Assembly (NCBI GenBank): GCA_015039465.1
Contig: MU130364.1
Location: 272,346 to 336,345 of the forward strand
Length of the DNA stretch: 64,000 bases
Reading direction: 5' to 3'
Source: Phlegmacium glaucopus
Taxonomy: Eukaryota; Basidiomycota; Agaricomycetes; Agaricales; Cortinariaceae
Each line of letters begins with the position of its first letter. Positions within the stretch are counted from its first letter, which is position 1. Shown in pieces: positions 45,124-56,529 of this stretch. Made by a program: the position numbers and the translations under genes. The notes under the pieces were generated by a model. It had not been told where the DNA came from, searched no databases, and saw nothing but the letters and a program-made list of their open reading frames with translations.

Positions 45124-45870
45124 TATAAATCATTGTTTGTGTTGTTATAAAACACCAACCAGAGAGCAGTGGACCAGTCTTTAGGTCAAGAGACTCCCTG
45201 TTGTCCGTTTAGGGAAGGTGTAACCTTGACTTGTAACACACAGAGGTAGGGGGTGAGAATAGAGATGAAGGAGGATGAGAATGAATGAGAAAGAGTCTCC
45301 AGTAAGACTATAGCAGTTGACAGTTGGTTGACAGTGAGGGACTGAAAAAGCGAACTTAGAGGGATTAAGAAAGAGGATGAGGAGGAATAAGAAGGAGTCT
45401 TCAGCAAGACTATAGCAATTGATATCAGGGGACAGTAACAGATAAAAGGCTGAAAAAGCGAACTTGAGGGAGGAATTCACTGGAATTCCACTGAGAGGAT
45501 GACTGTTGGGGGGTAAGAATGAATTGAGATAAACTACCTATCCTGGTACAAAAGAGCAGTATTTATACCCTAAGGATGAGGCTATGTAGAACAATAAAAA
45601 AAGAAAGAAGTATGCGCTGTCAAAGGAAGAATGATGAAGAGAGGACAGCTGCAAGAAGAAAAGAACAATGGAAAAGAAAAAGGAACAATAAAAGAATCTG
45701 TAAAGTGTCAAAGTGTGAGAGAAAAGAAGAGAAGGCAGTGTACATAGTCCAATAGCAAAAATATATCGGCTCCATAGGTGTGTGGTCATGTCAAATATGT
45801 GAAAGGTCCTGAGTCAACACTTGAAAGGCGCAGCCTTGCTCCCGAGAAAATACTACTTGCCCATGATCCC
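45124..45870. repeat. Repeat family Y, left-half copy
   Basis: From TATAAATCATTGTTTGTGTT it matches 46821-47370 (same orientation) and the inverse of 52303-51560. A TATA-like box and TTTATACCC text lie near 45560 on the minus strand. The right half of the family is absent. Confidence 0.75.
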
Positions 45871-46544
45871 ATGATACATGTCGTTAGTCATCATCATCAA
45901 CATGGTTATGCTCTACCAACTGGAATTGTTTGCATTTGTGTTTGTCTGTGTTCATTTGTGCTTGTTGTTGTTATTGTACATTGTACTCCTGTTATAATGT
46001 GTTATTAGTGGAATAAATATCCCCTCATGAAGGGGGGTTACCATTGCTGGTTGTGGTCCCTGTTGTTATGGTGGCTGTCAAAATGGGCATTGTGGTGGTG
46101 ATGGTGGTGTGAGAAACAAACAACAAACTCAACAAACAGTGATGACCACATGTGATGTGGTCACATGATCACACCCCACGCACTAAACAAAATAAATGAT
46201 CTTGATAGCAGCATGCCATTGCCACCAAGTCTTGGTATATTATATAATTTAGCATAAGTATACTATTTTTTTAGTAAAGTCAGGTGATTCATTTCCTAAG
46301 CTTGCAACTCAATTCTGCTCAGAAATTGGTCAGATTCTGGTTGAAAATTGGTCAGACTTGGATCTGATCAGATCTGATCAGATCTGGTCAGATAAATTGG
46401 CTCTGTTACTGCTATTTGGGGTGGTAAAAATTCTCACTGGAATCTGATCAGATCTGGTGGATCACAGCAAAGACCTCCATTTTTTAATTAATTAATTATT
46501 ATCATATCATTCCTTTATTTATTATTAGTACTTAAATACCCCTC
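45871..46544. other. Spacer with GATCTGATCA array
   Basis: 46320-46465 repeats the palindromic word GATCTGATCAGATCTG, like the subterminal arrays of the hAT-type MITEs in this window. A C-run/G-run hairpin (CCCCTCATGAAGGGGGG) lies at 46021-46038. No gene was seen. Confidence 0.45.
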
Positions 46545-48838
46545 AGCCTAGCAGGGTCCTAAAACAATTCTCTACCACCTTTAAAAAAATTTCCTTTTTG
46601 GAATTTTATGTAATCTACCCTGACCCAGCATATGCTCGAAATCATGCTTATCTGTGATCATGTGACCAATGGTCTGTGTGCCATCCAAAAGATATATAAA
46701 TTTGTTTCTACAGCAAAGCGAGGTACAAGCAAAGAGATAGAATTCAGTCTTTGAGAAGACAAGAAGTGCATCACGTGCACATTCTCCTCTTTCTCTTCAT
46801 CCTCGCTGGCATAGAAGCGCTATAAATCATTGTTTGTGTTGTTATAAAACTTAAATACCAACCAGAGGGAACTGGACCAGACTTTAGGTCAGAATATCCC
46901 CCTGTGTTCGTTTAGGGAAGGTATAACCAGAGACTAGTAAGCACACTTGGTAAAAAGAGAGTAGAGGAAGAGGAGGATGATCAAGGAAGAGTCTTTGGTG
47001 AGACTATAACGGTTGACAGTAGGGGACAGAAACAGATAAAAGGCTGAAAAAAGCGAACTTGAGGGAGGAATTCACTGGAATTCCACTGAGATGATGACTG
47101 TAGGAAAGTAAGAATGGATTGAACTGAACTACCTATCCTGGGACAGCTGCAAGAAGAAAAGATCAATGGAAAAGAAAAAGGAACAGTAAAAGAATCTGTA
47201 AAGTGTCAAAGTGCGAGAGAAAAGAAGAGAAGGCAGTGTACACAGTCCAATAGCAAAAATATATCAACTCCAAAGGCATGTGGTCATGTCAAATATGTGA
47301 AAGGTCCTGAGTCAACACTTGAAAGGCGCAGTCTTGTTCCTGAGAAAATACTACTTGCCCATGATCCTATGTCGCGCAGCCTTGATAACACTTGACACAC
47401 TGCAAGAATAATCCTCTGCTGCTGATTCATCTGCAATTCCTGCTTAATCGTGATCCTCCTGGACTTCCTAAATTGTCATAAAGAGGGTGGGAAGGCTTCA
47501 GGTACTGCGTGAATGATGGTTTTGGCAGTGAGTGATAAGATAAGAGGTAGATGAGTGAGGATAGGGGACTGAGTGCGATCCAGGAGCGAGGTATGGCAAG
47601 ATAGATGGCTGAGGTGAAGACTTGTGGGTCCATAGCCACAACAACGATGACAAAGCCTTTGACATAATGGGAGATGTAGCTGATGCATCCATAAACAGGC
47701 CGTTCTTGAAATGATGGGCCATAGATGCGATCAAACGTGAGCCAATGACCAATGCAAATAGTAGATTGATCGCTTTGTTGTATCACTAGCCAAGGGACAA
47801 ATGGATGGTAGATGTTAAAGAGCATGTTGATAGTGTAAATGATAGACAACATAGTGGAAGACATTGAGGATATGATGAGCGATGAGGATTTTATCGTCAA
47901 ATGAATGATTTTGTTGACCAGGAATGCAATTCAGGGCTGCTTCCAAAATAGGTAAGTGAATTCAAAGTCCGCTTATTTTCATGATGGCAACTTTTAAGCT
48001 TTGTTCTCATGCTACTAATCAGTATTGGTGCACGATAGCGCTCAACAAGAATCCCGGGTCGAGCTCCTATGGCATTACTCCTTTTCCTTTTCACCCACCC
48101 TCCTCTCCCTTAGCTTCGGCTTGTCAACAAACAACAGTGCCTTTTGATCTGAAAAGACCCAACAACGATTCAACCTCTCAATGCTTCATGGTCAAACCTT
48201 ATACCAAAGCGTGGCCCACCCACCCACGCATCTCATATCAAGACCCTTATCTCGCTGTTGGATTTTTCCAGGTTTGGAACACACTTCATGTGTTTTCACC
48301 CAACTAGCTTACATAGCCACCGTAGTCTTAGCCACAACTTAAATTAAAACATTAGGCATACACTTTTAATTTCAGTTGTCTCAACCAGTCATAGCACTGG
48401 AAGTCGTAACGCAAAGACCACCCACAATTTTGTTTTCCTATTTCCTACTTCCCCCAGTATTATAGTACTAGTATATAACTTTGTATCACTATTTTATTAT
48501 TATCTTATTACTAGTATATATGATGTTTAGAATAATTGAATATTATTTTATTATATTATTATAATTCTGTTGTGTGAGACTATTCAAATATCTGGTCCTA
48601 GCATCAGATATAAGGGGACTAAGGCTGCCTCAGGGATGCTCTCAGGTTGCCCCAGGACATACCCAGGACAGACCTAGGACAACCTCTGAGTTTTCAAAAA
48701 AAAAGACATTGGAATAGTACCTTCTTAGAGCACTCTTGGAGCTCTAAGGCTCTAAGAGCTCTGGGGGTGTCTTAGAGTATTTTGGAGTGTCCTTAGACTG
48801 TCCTAGGGCAAAAGTGTTTTTCCTGATGTCAAGACCTC
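46545..48838 (-). repeat. Right arm of the long inverted repeat, split by family Y
   Basis: 46545-46700 and 48415-48838 together match the inverse of 41430-40850. The 1.7-kb insert between them includes a full family Y copy. Confidence 0.75.
46821..48036. mobile_element. Repeat family Y, full copy
   Basis: About 1.2 kb from TATAAATCATTG to TTGGTGCACGAT, flanked by AGCGC on both sides (46816-46820, 48037-48041), a possible 5-base target duplication. The minus strand has a 157-codon frame (MSSTMLSIIYTINMLFNIYH, and so on) that is also open in the 50912-52303 copy, but it has no known domain. The class is unresolved; a long LTR is possible because the family has TATA-like sequence. Confidence 0.6.
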
Positions 48839-49630
48839 ATGGTTATCTTTGATAACCACCTTAGAATTCAACTTGATTCCCAGGTCCTTACATTCTCTAA
48901 CAATTACAGATTCAGCACCAGCAATTGATATTATATAAATACTAAATGTTTGTCCTATATTATCATCAAAGCCATAGGACATATTCTGCTTAAGATTTTA
49001 TGTTATGTTTTAAGCCAGGTTGTTAGTAATTTTAACCACAAGAATAGTGGAGAGAAGACCTTTTTTATTATTTTTACCTCTTCTCAAAGCCTCACTATTA
49101 TTTAGAAATTTTTTGAATAGAAAATCAAAAATATCGAAATATATCAAAAATAAAGAAGTTGAATGTATTAATAATGAAAATGTAAGTTTAAATAGAGCAT
49201 TTAATACTGTAGATGAATATATAGATTTTACAATTGTATTTATATTTATATGTTTATTTTGTGAGGCTAGAGTGCACTTGCACTAGGGAAATAATTAAGT
49301 GGTTAATCTTCCCAGCAACCAGGCTGGCTTACCAAGCTCTCATTTCCAACACAAATTTCATCAATTTCTCACATCTTCCTGAGCTCCCTCCTCAGGGTCC
49401 CATGTCAATTTACCTGGGATTTACCAGCCCCATAAATTTGGCAAAATATCTCTACTTATACAATGCTTACCAAGCCCATCAAACTCCCATCCCCATGTCT
49501 TAGATTTGAAACAGAGACTAGAATTCCAGGGACTTGACTTGTGTCATCAAACACTGTTCTCAACATGTTTTTCCACAGAATCTCCACCAGTGCCATCTAG
49601 ATCTGCTATGCTGGGACCAAAACTACACCT
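48839..49630. other. LTR E fragment and AT-rich spacer
   Basis: 48836-48903 matches the 3' end of LTR family E (hairpin GGTTATCTTTGATAACC, then CTCTAACA). 48960-49290 is very AT-rich with an 88-codon frame and could be another mitochondrial or plasmid-derived insert. No gene is identified. Confidence 0.45.
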
Positions 49631-49818
49631 TTGATTAAAAAGTTCCCAGTGACATTATGTCTTATCTGGGACAAGCCTACTTCATATGAATTCTCATCAG
49701 CCCAGGATATAACCACATTCTTAGGCTCAAAACCAAAAAAAAATCTGATGGACCCTAAAACTGGACAAGCTGCTCTTCCTCATCAGATCCACAAGATTGA
49801 TCCTGATGTTGTGTATGA
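49631..49818 (+). pseudogene. Relic of the unrecognised repeated ORF (copy 2)
   Basis: Frame IKKFPVTLCLIWDKPTSYEF, DITTFLGSKPKKNLMDPKTG, ALPHQIHKIDPDVVYDV is cut by the copia element at TATGA. The sequence resumes at 52869 with TATGATGTTGG. Homologous to the minus-strand relic at 36780-37200. Function unknown. Confidence 0.5.
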
Positions 49819-49957
49819 TGTTGGAATAAAAACCATGACAGGGCAGCATGGTGGTGAACGAGCAATGAGCTATGAATTTGAAGTCAAGTTTTATTGTTGT
49901 TTACTGCGGAGTATTAAATAAAATTATGTAATCTATGGTATTGGCAGGAGTCATATT

Positions 49958-50894
49958 TCAACACACCCCCTGAGTCCTGACACCCCCATATTGTAACAAA
50001 ATAAAAATAGAAATAATGAATGTGGTATATGTAAAATAATATATACAAAAAGGATGTGAGAGGTAGGGAATGAGGAAGGATTGCAAAAGAAATAATAAAT
50101 TAAAAACTAAAAGAATCATGCTCACATTTCTTGGAGTGGCATCTAGGATGGCGATTCTTCTTGATCTTTGGTTCCACCAAAGTAGGGTTTGATTCTGGGT
50201 GAGATAAGGATGGAGGGATGGGGTTTGGTTCATCAGAGTTATCAGAAGTGGTTGTGATTTAGTGAATGCAAAGAGAGTTTTCATAGGGTCATCATTGATG
50301 ACAGCAACAATGGCAGAGTCAGAATGATTGAGTGTCTTACATTTGACATCTTCTGGCATGTTTGTGACGCAGAATCAAGCTTGATGATTTGGTTGTCCAC
50401 ACCTATAGCACACCCCCTCACAATTCTTTGAATTCCCCCAATCAAAACCTTCATCCTCATCACAACTGCAATTCCTCCCTTTCCACTTCAATTCACCCCC
50501 TTTTCCTCTGGCATATAACACTGAATCACCATACTCTTTCTTCACCACTATTTCCACTGCCCATTTGTTTGCCTCATATTGCTGGAGGGCTGAGGTGATT
50601 TTGTCAATGGTTGGGGATTTTGGCTGAAGCATAAGAGTAGTATGAACTGGAGCCCAGGATGAGTCTAGACCAATGAGGATCTTGTCGCTAACCTCAAGAT
50701 CATCAGGTTTGTGACTGATGGCATCAAGTTTTCATACAATCAACAATACATTATTGGTGAATTTGGATATGGGAAGGGAGGGGTCGTGAGATGGAATAAA
50801 ATTGTTGACAGAGACAGATTCAATTTGTGGCACTATCCTTGTGGTATTCAGAGATGAGTTTAGCCCAGGCTTCCTTTCTGGATTTGGTGGTGAC
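49958..50894 (-). pseudogene. Copia gag, C-terminal part with zinc knuckle
   Basis: The frame resumes with KEAWAKLISEYHKDSATN, then KLDAISHKPDDLEVSDKILI, GLDSSWAPVHTTL, ITSALQQYEANKW and the knuckle CYRCGQPNHQA-stop-FC near 50400-50360. The stop is TGA where CX2CX4HX4C copia knuckles usually have Arg (CGA). Other stops (for example after DSATN) also replace Arg. The protein would have formed particles and bound RNA. Confidence 0.8.
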
Positions 50895-50911
50895 AATCAG
50901 GGAGCAATATC

Positions 50912-52303
50912 ATGCACCAATACTGATTGGTAGCATGAGAACAAAGCTTAAAAGTTGCCATCATGAAAATAAGTGGACTTTGAATTCACTTACCTATTTT
51001 GGAAGCAGCCCTGAACTGCATTCCTGGTCAATAAAATCATTTGTTCAACATTAACATCCTCATCACCCATCATATCCTCAATGTCTTCCACTATGCTCTC
51101 AATCATTTACACTATCAACATGCTCCTTAACATCTACCATCCATTTGTCCCTTGGCTAGTGATACAACAAAGCGATCAATCTACTATTTGCATTGGTCAT
51201 CGGCTCACGTTTGATTGCATCTATGGCCCATCATTTCAAGAACGGCCCATTTATGGACACATCAGCTACATCTCCCATTATGTCAAAGGCTTTGTCATCG
51301 TTGTTGTGGCTATAGACCCACAAGTCTTCCCCTCAGCTATCTATCTTGCCGTACCTCACTCCTGGATTGCACTCAGTCCCCTATCCTCAATTATCTACCT
51401 CTTATCTTATCATTCACTGCCAAAACCAACATTCACGCGGTACCTGAAGCCTTCCCACCCTCTTTATGACAATTTAGGAAGTCCAGGAGGATCACGATTA
51501 AGCAGGAATTGCAGATGAATCAGCAGCAGAGGATTATTCTTGCAGTGTGTCAAGTGTTATCAAGGCTGCGCGACATGGGATCATGGGCAAGTAGTATTTT
51601 CTCAGGAACAAGGCTGTGCCTTTCAAGTGTTGACTCAGGACCTTTCATATTTTGACATGACCACACGGCTATGGAGCTGATATATTTTTGCTATTGGGCT
51701 ATGTACACTGCCTTCTCTTCTTTTCTCTCGCACTTTGACACTTGTACAGATTTTTTTTATTGTTCCTTCTTCTTTTTCTTGTTCTTTTCTTCTCACAGCT
51801 GTCCTTTCTTCATTCCTCTTCTGACAGCACATACTTCTTTCTTTTTTTTATTTGTTTTACATAGCCTCATCCTTAGGTATAAATACTGCTCTTTTGTACC
51901 AGGATAGGTAGTTTATCTCAATCCATTCTTACTCCCAACAGTCATCTTCTCAGTGGAATTCCAGGGAATTCCTCCCTCAAGTTCGCTTTTTCAGCCTTTT
52001 ATCTGTTTCTGTCCCCTACTGTCAATCACTATAGTCTTGCTGAAGACTCTTCCTCTATCATCCTCATCCACATCCTCTACTCCCTTCACTTTTCCAGCCT
52101 TTTACTTGTCACTGTCCCCTACTGTCAACCGCTGTAGTCTCACCAAAGACTCTTCCATATTCATCCTCATCCACCTCTATTCTTGCCCCCTACCTCTGTG
52201 TGTTAAAAGTCAAGGTTATACCTTCCCTAAATGAACAACAGGGAGTCTCTTGACCTAAAGACTGGTCCACTGCTCTCTGGTCGGTGTTTTATAACAACAA
52301 CAA
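50912..52303. mobile_element. Repeat family Y, inverted copy inserted in copia gag
   Basis: Inverse of 46821-48036 and of 45124-45870, but longer (about 1.39 kb) because it keeps a middle part lost elsewhere. It carries TATAAATACTGCTC near 51878 and paired GGAATTCC words near 51955-51975. Ends are approximate and no exact target duplication was found here. Confidence 0.7.
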
Positions 52304-52528
52304 CAATTTATAGTGGTGGTTGGGATCAACTAGGAACCAGATTGTGGCATATACCTTCTGGTCTTGGTCCTTGGACCTCCCATTCCAAAGCTTTCTCACC
52401 TTAGGTTTGGTACTAGCCAGATGCCTCCCACAACCAATCAGCATGAGGTAAGTCTCAACCTCCTTTTTCCATTCAAAGCAGTTGTTGCTAGTGAGTTTGG
52501 GAAGGGAGAGGATAACAGCACAATCCAT
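52289..52528 (-). pseudogene. Copia gag, N-terminal part
   Basis: From a possible ATG at 52528 the frame reads MDCAVILSLPKLTSNNCFEW, KKEVETYLMLIGCGRHLAST and TIWFLVDPNHHY. This is the DUF4219/UBN2-type gag start of copia elements (LPKLTSxNxxEWK...FLVDPxxH). It ends at the family Y insertion; the remainder is at 50894-49958. Confidence 0.8.
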
Positions 52529-52873
52529 GTTGCCAAGGTAGGGTACTAGACAAGTATATATGGATGTGGAGGTAGTTCTTGACACAATTTGTTGACAGAA
52601 AATGCAAAAATGGCATGAAAAAGACACAGAGAAGGCCAGAAAAACACAAAAATGCACGTAAAAGGCTCAGAAAACGCGACTACATGGACTCAAAGAGATC
52701 AGTTGCAAGTGGGGCCCATAACCTGTTGAAATAAAAACTGTGATGAGGCAGTGCGATGGTGAACAAGCGACAAGCTACAAATTTGACATCAAGTTTTATT
52801 GTTGTTTACTGCGGAGTATTAAATAAAATTATGTAATCTATGGTAGTGGCAGGAGTCATATTTCAACATATGA

Positions 52874-53038
52874 TGTTGGAGGCTCTGGTTGTCCAGGCTG
52901 GCCTTGTCATGAGGCCGTGCCATTGATGTACCAGCGGTGAGGTCAGACTGCAAGTTAATACATAGGTTCATGGGGTTAATGTAGAATTCCTTGATAGAAT
53001 GCAGGAGTAGTTCACAGTATTGAAATACACAAAGAGAG
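52874..53038. other. Short spacer, no gene
   Basis: Unique-looking DNA between the copia element and a 19-base repeat; no feature seen. Confidence 0.4.
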
Positions 53039-53049
53039 TAAACCGCAAA

Positions 53050-53157
53050 GATAGTGAAGTACACAAACAATAGTGAAGTACACAAACAATAGTGAAGTAC
53101 ACAAACAATAGTGAAGTACACAAACAATAGTGAAGTACACAAACAATAGTGAAGTAC
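53050..53157. repeat. 19-base tandem repeat, about 5.7 copies
   Basis: Unit AATAGTGAAGTACACAAAC repeats without change from about 53050 to 53157. Confidence 0.95.
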
Positions 53158-53966
53158 CTTATTGACTTAGAACAATGCTTCAAAGTTTATGGGATCAAAA
53201 CTCTGGCTGTCTCTTGTTCGCCTTGCCTCCTACTTGCTACAGATACTTAACACAAGAGTTGTAAACTAACCAGGTGTGGATATGTGAAACAGTAATGTAA
53301 AATTTGAGCTAATGTGAAATCACATTGACCCAGTAGTTTGTTGGAAGTGTCGAGTTCACTCCAGGTAGATAAGCTGATAAGAGAACATTATGCCAGAGGT
53401 CAAAGATAAGAATAGTATTTTTATTATCATTCCTGTACTTGTATAAATAGTAGTTACAACTGGAGTAGTTCTTTAGTTGAATAACTAGTGTTTTATCTGG
53501 TTAACACCAACCATCTTAAGCCTCCATTTTATTGTCACTCTCAACATTTATTACCCGTTATTCACCTAAATCCAACATAGTTTGGTAACAAAGGAATAGG
53601 AGACAAAGTAAAAATAAAGACAATGAGTAAGGAGGTCAGTTGAATGACCTCCTGTTTTGAAGGAATGATAAAAATATATATATGGAAAGATGAAAGAAAG
53701 TAAATGCAAAACAACATGGACCATAATAAAACCAGTGCAAGGGACGCACAGAGAGGTAAGGAATGCGTACGTGAACCATGAAAGACCACGAGATTAGATA
53801 GTGGCTGTGCGAAGGTGTGGCTGCGAAGGAGTGAATATGGCTAAGTCCACTGCAGCTAGTGAGAGCTGTAGATATGTTGAAGTATGAGGTGTGAAGAGGA
53901 ATGAGGGTGCTTTGGATAGTTATGAGGGTTGTAGAAATGATGTGTGAGACATGTGCAAAGAGTAGG
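53158..53966 (-). repeat. hAT left-end related repeat (copy 3, inverted), interrupted
   Basis: Inverse of 43711-44390. It is interrupted by the solo LTR at 53339-53577 and ends at the gypsy solo LTR 53967. Truncated, with no transposase. Confidence 0.7.
53339..53577. mobile_element. Solo LTR, family H (copy 1)
   Basis: 239 bases, TGTTGGAAGTG to TAAATCCAACA, flanked by TAGTT on both sides (53334-53338, 53578-53582). A TATA-like TGTATAAATAG lies inside. Inverse copy at 57741-57978. Confidence 0.9.
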
Positions 53967-54397
53967 TGTTATGAATGTCTGGTACGCTCATGACCCCTCT
54001 ATTCTATTTCTCCTTATCTTTCCCCTTTTCCTTCATTGTTCCCTTCTTGCACCACCATTCCCCAATCTACCCTTTTCCCTGAGCCTTCCATGTACTATAC
54101 TTAGCTATCACTTCTGTTCCCTTATCTCTGACTCATACCAACTCATACTTAGCATGGACCATGGGCATTGCCCCTATCTCTGACTCAAGCTTCTACTATA
54201 TAAGAGCCATACCCATAGCTACAGTTCCTTAGTTTAGACCTTCTGTATCTTACGGTCATAATCTACTAGCTTGCTCAGAACCCGATGTCCTTAAGTCTTA
54301 CCTGTGGGAATACGATTGCAACTGTACAACAGTCCCTAGTTACTTGGTCTATTGGCCCAGCACTGAACGCGAGTGCAAGCTTATAGTCGCCGTAACA
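53967..54397 (+). mobile_element. Solo LTR of the gypsy family
   Basis: 431 bases from TGTTATGAATGTCTGGTACG to GTCGCCGTAACA, flanked by GTAGG (53962-53966, 54398-54402). Similar throughout to 27799-28235 but more diverged and with fewer CG, so an older insertion of the same family. Confidence 0.95.
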
Positions 54398-54402
54398 GTA
54401 GG

Positions 54403-54853
54403 TGATATCGTAGGACATGTGAATGATAGTGTGAGGGTTACTGACAACCGCAGACGAGAGTGCATGTGATAATGGTAAGCCATAGATCTCAATGAAAATG
54501 TGGCTCACAGTATGGCACGGTAGATGGCCAACACTTCACCATAGATACGGCATCGGCATGCAGCCCTAGTGCTCACTTTGAAGAAGGTTTTGAATGTTGA
54601 AGATCCAAAGACCATAGAATTGCCAAGAGTGATCAAGAATGCAGCAGGAGAAGAGGTTAGTGAATGGGTAGGGAATGTCATAGGCTACCCTGGGGTTTTC
54701 CAGGGCAACCCACACCCATACCCATCAAAACCCGTACCCACATCCACAGGTGCAGGTTTTGCAAAAACCCAAGGGTATATAACCTGTGGATGGGTACATG
54801 TCCAAAACTGACAGGGAGAATACTAGTGATGTTCAAGGGTTTCAAAACCCTTA
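54403..54853. other. Repeat spacer with ACCC/GGGT words
   Basis: 54680-54850 is built of inverted ACCC and GGGT words (such as GGGTTTTGCAAAAACCC). The same words continue on the other side of the Harbinger element from 58264, so the transposon split an older word-array element. Confidence 0.5.
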
Positions 54854-55003
54854 GAGCTAGTTCGGATGTGCTGTGTGGTCAAAACTTTAGGTTGTGGGAG
54901 GGGTTGTGCCGAAGTTGCTGGTGACCGGAGTTTGAAGAGTGTTATCGCATCCATCATTATCAATCGACAATCTCATTCTCTCTCTCTCTCTACAGCGTAA
55001 CAC

Positions 55004-56377
55004 ATGGACGAAGACGATTACCAAGTGATATGGTGAAGGGATTTGGAACATCTTCACCAATATATAGGTCTTTTTGTTGCCATCTCACTCAATGGTACTT
55101 CTAGTCTACTGCTATCGCTCACAGAACGGGAACCATATCATACTTCCATCCTCACTGGCCAAGGGTGGGTAATGGAGTTATTGGCTGGCCATCCCAGGCG
55201 CATCCGCTGCGAGTTAGGAGTCCATCGGCATGTATTTTTGGAGTTAATTCAGGAACTACAGCGACTAGGTCATGGTAGATCAAAATATTTATCACTCAAA
55301 GAACAACTCACAATCTTCCTCTATATCTCAGTCACCGGGATGACAATCAGACACACAGGGGAGCGCTTTCAGCGGTCAAATGAGACAATATCACGGTGAG
55401 TACTGTGCTCTGTATTGTGACAAATTACATTAATATATAGTTGAAACTTAGTTATTTCCGACAAATTCTTTTTATCTTCTCGTCTGCACCCTTCTACACA
55501 AAATATGTCCGCCTACCCACAGCTGATGACTCTGTCCCACCTGAGATCCATCAGAAACTGAAATTCTGGCCGTATTTTAAAGATGCGCTTGGGGCATTGG
55601 ACAGTAGCCACATCCACAGCTCTCCTCCTGCATGCGAGCATGCTTCCTATCGAAATCGCAAAGGCTCTATGTTGCAGAACTGTCTCTTTGGATGTTTGTT
55701 TGGTCTTCAATTTGTCTTTTCCTATACTGGGTGGGAAGGGTCGGCAACGGATGCAAAAGTATATGAGAATGCCCTTTTAGATGGTTTTGATATCCCCTGA
55801 GGGCAAATACTACCTTGCGGATGTGGGTTTCCCATCTTGCAACCAGCTTCTTATTCCCTATTGTGCAGTACGTTATCACCTGGCTGAATGGGGTCGCGCC
55901 AACACTAGGTATGTTTCTTAATTTATTACTATCAATCCACAAATTCATGTTGTTTATAGGCCAAGAAACAAGGAAGAGTTGTTTAACCTTCATCATGCAT
56001 CAGCTTGCAACGTCATCAAGCGCATTTTTGGGGTTTTAAAATGCTGTTTCCAGATCCTTCTCCTTGCTCCTGAGTACAGTTTACAGATCCAGGCTAGAAT
56101 TCCCACAGCGCTATGTGCCATCCACAATTTCATTCGTTTACACAATCCAGCTGAAAATGAAACTCTTGCAGATAACGACGATACAGAGAATGATACACAA
56201 GTGGACCATGACCATGAAGCTTCTGCTGCTGTTGCTGCTGAGATCAATACACCATCAACGAAACAAGATCATATTGCTCAGGCCATGTGGGACGACTACC
56301 TAGCAATCTGTCAAGAAAGGGCTATCAATGACGAGGATGACTCAAGAGACAAATCAGATGCAGAAGTTGATGATTGA
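55004..56377 (+). pseudogene. PIF/Harbinger transposase (DDE_Tnp_4), damaged
   Basis: Exons 55004-55396, about 55456-55912 and 55959-56377 encode RDLEHLHQYIGLFVAISLNG, ELGVHRHVFLELIQELQRLG, SLKEQLTIFLYISVTGMTIR, RYFRQILFIFSSAPFYTKYV, GALDSSHIHSSPPA (first D), GCLFGLQFVFSYTGWEGSAT with DAKVY (second D), EGKYYLADVGFPSCNQLLIP, YHLAEWGRANTR, NKEELFNLHHASACNVIKRI and ALCAIHNFIR. The enzyme cuts at the inverted repeats and TWA sites. Damage: an in-frame TGA at 55034-55036, one extra C in CCCC at about 55796-55799 that shifts the frame before EGKYY, and Lys where the family has the catalytic Glu (NVIER reads NVIKR). It is probably inactive. Confidence 0.88.
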
Positions 56378-56529
56378 GCGGTCGGTGACAAACTTTTTTT
56401 CGTACATGTCTTATGCCTTCCCCCCCAATACAAGTGTTTCGGAATGAACATTGAAACCAGTGAGATAAAATTGTGAGAAATACAGCATAGGTACAACATA
56501 TACTAGTAACAGCGATGATATACAAGTAA

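Larger units (their letters stand above)
49819..52868 (-). mobile_element. Gag-only Ty1/copia element (TR-GAG type) with short LTRs
   Basis: Two 145-base LTRs (49819-49963 and 52724-52868), starting TGTTGAAATATGACTCC and ending TTTCAACA or TTCCAACA on the minus strand, are flanked by TATGA (49814-49818, 52869-52873). Inside the 5' LTR is GGTTATGGGCCCC (52723-52711), a primer-binding-site-like sequence; beside the 3' LTR is a purine tract GGACTCAGGGGGTG. Between them only gag coding is found; no protease, integrase or RT. Such non-autonomous elements depend on a full copia for movement. A family Y copy (about 50912-52303) is inserted in gag; without it the element is about 1.65 kb. Confidence 0.9.
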
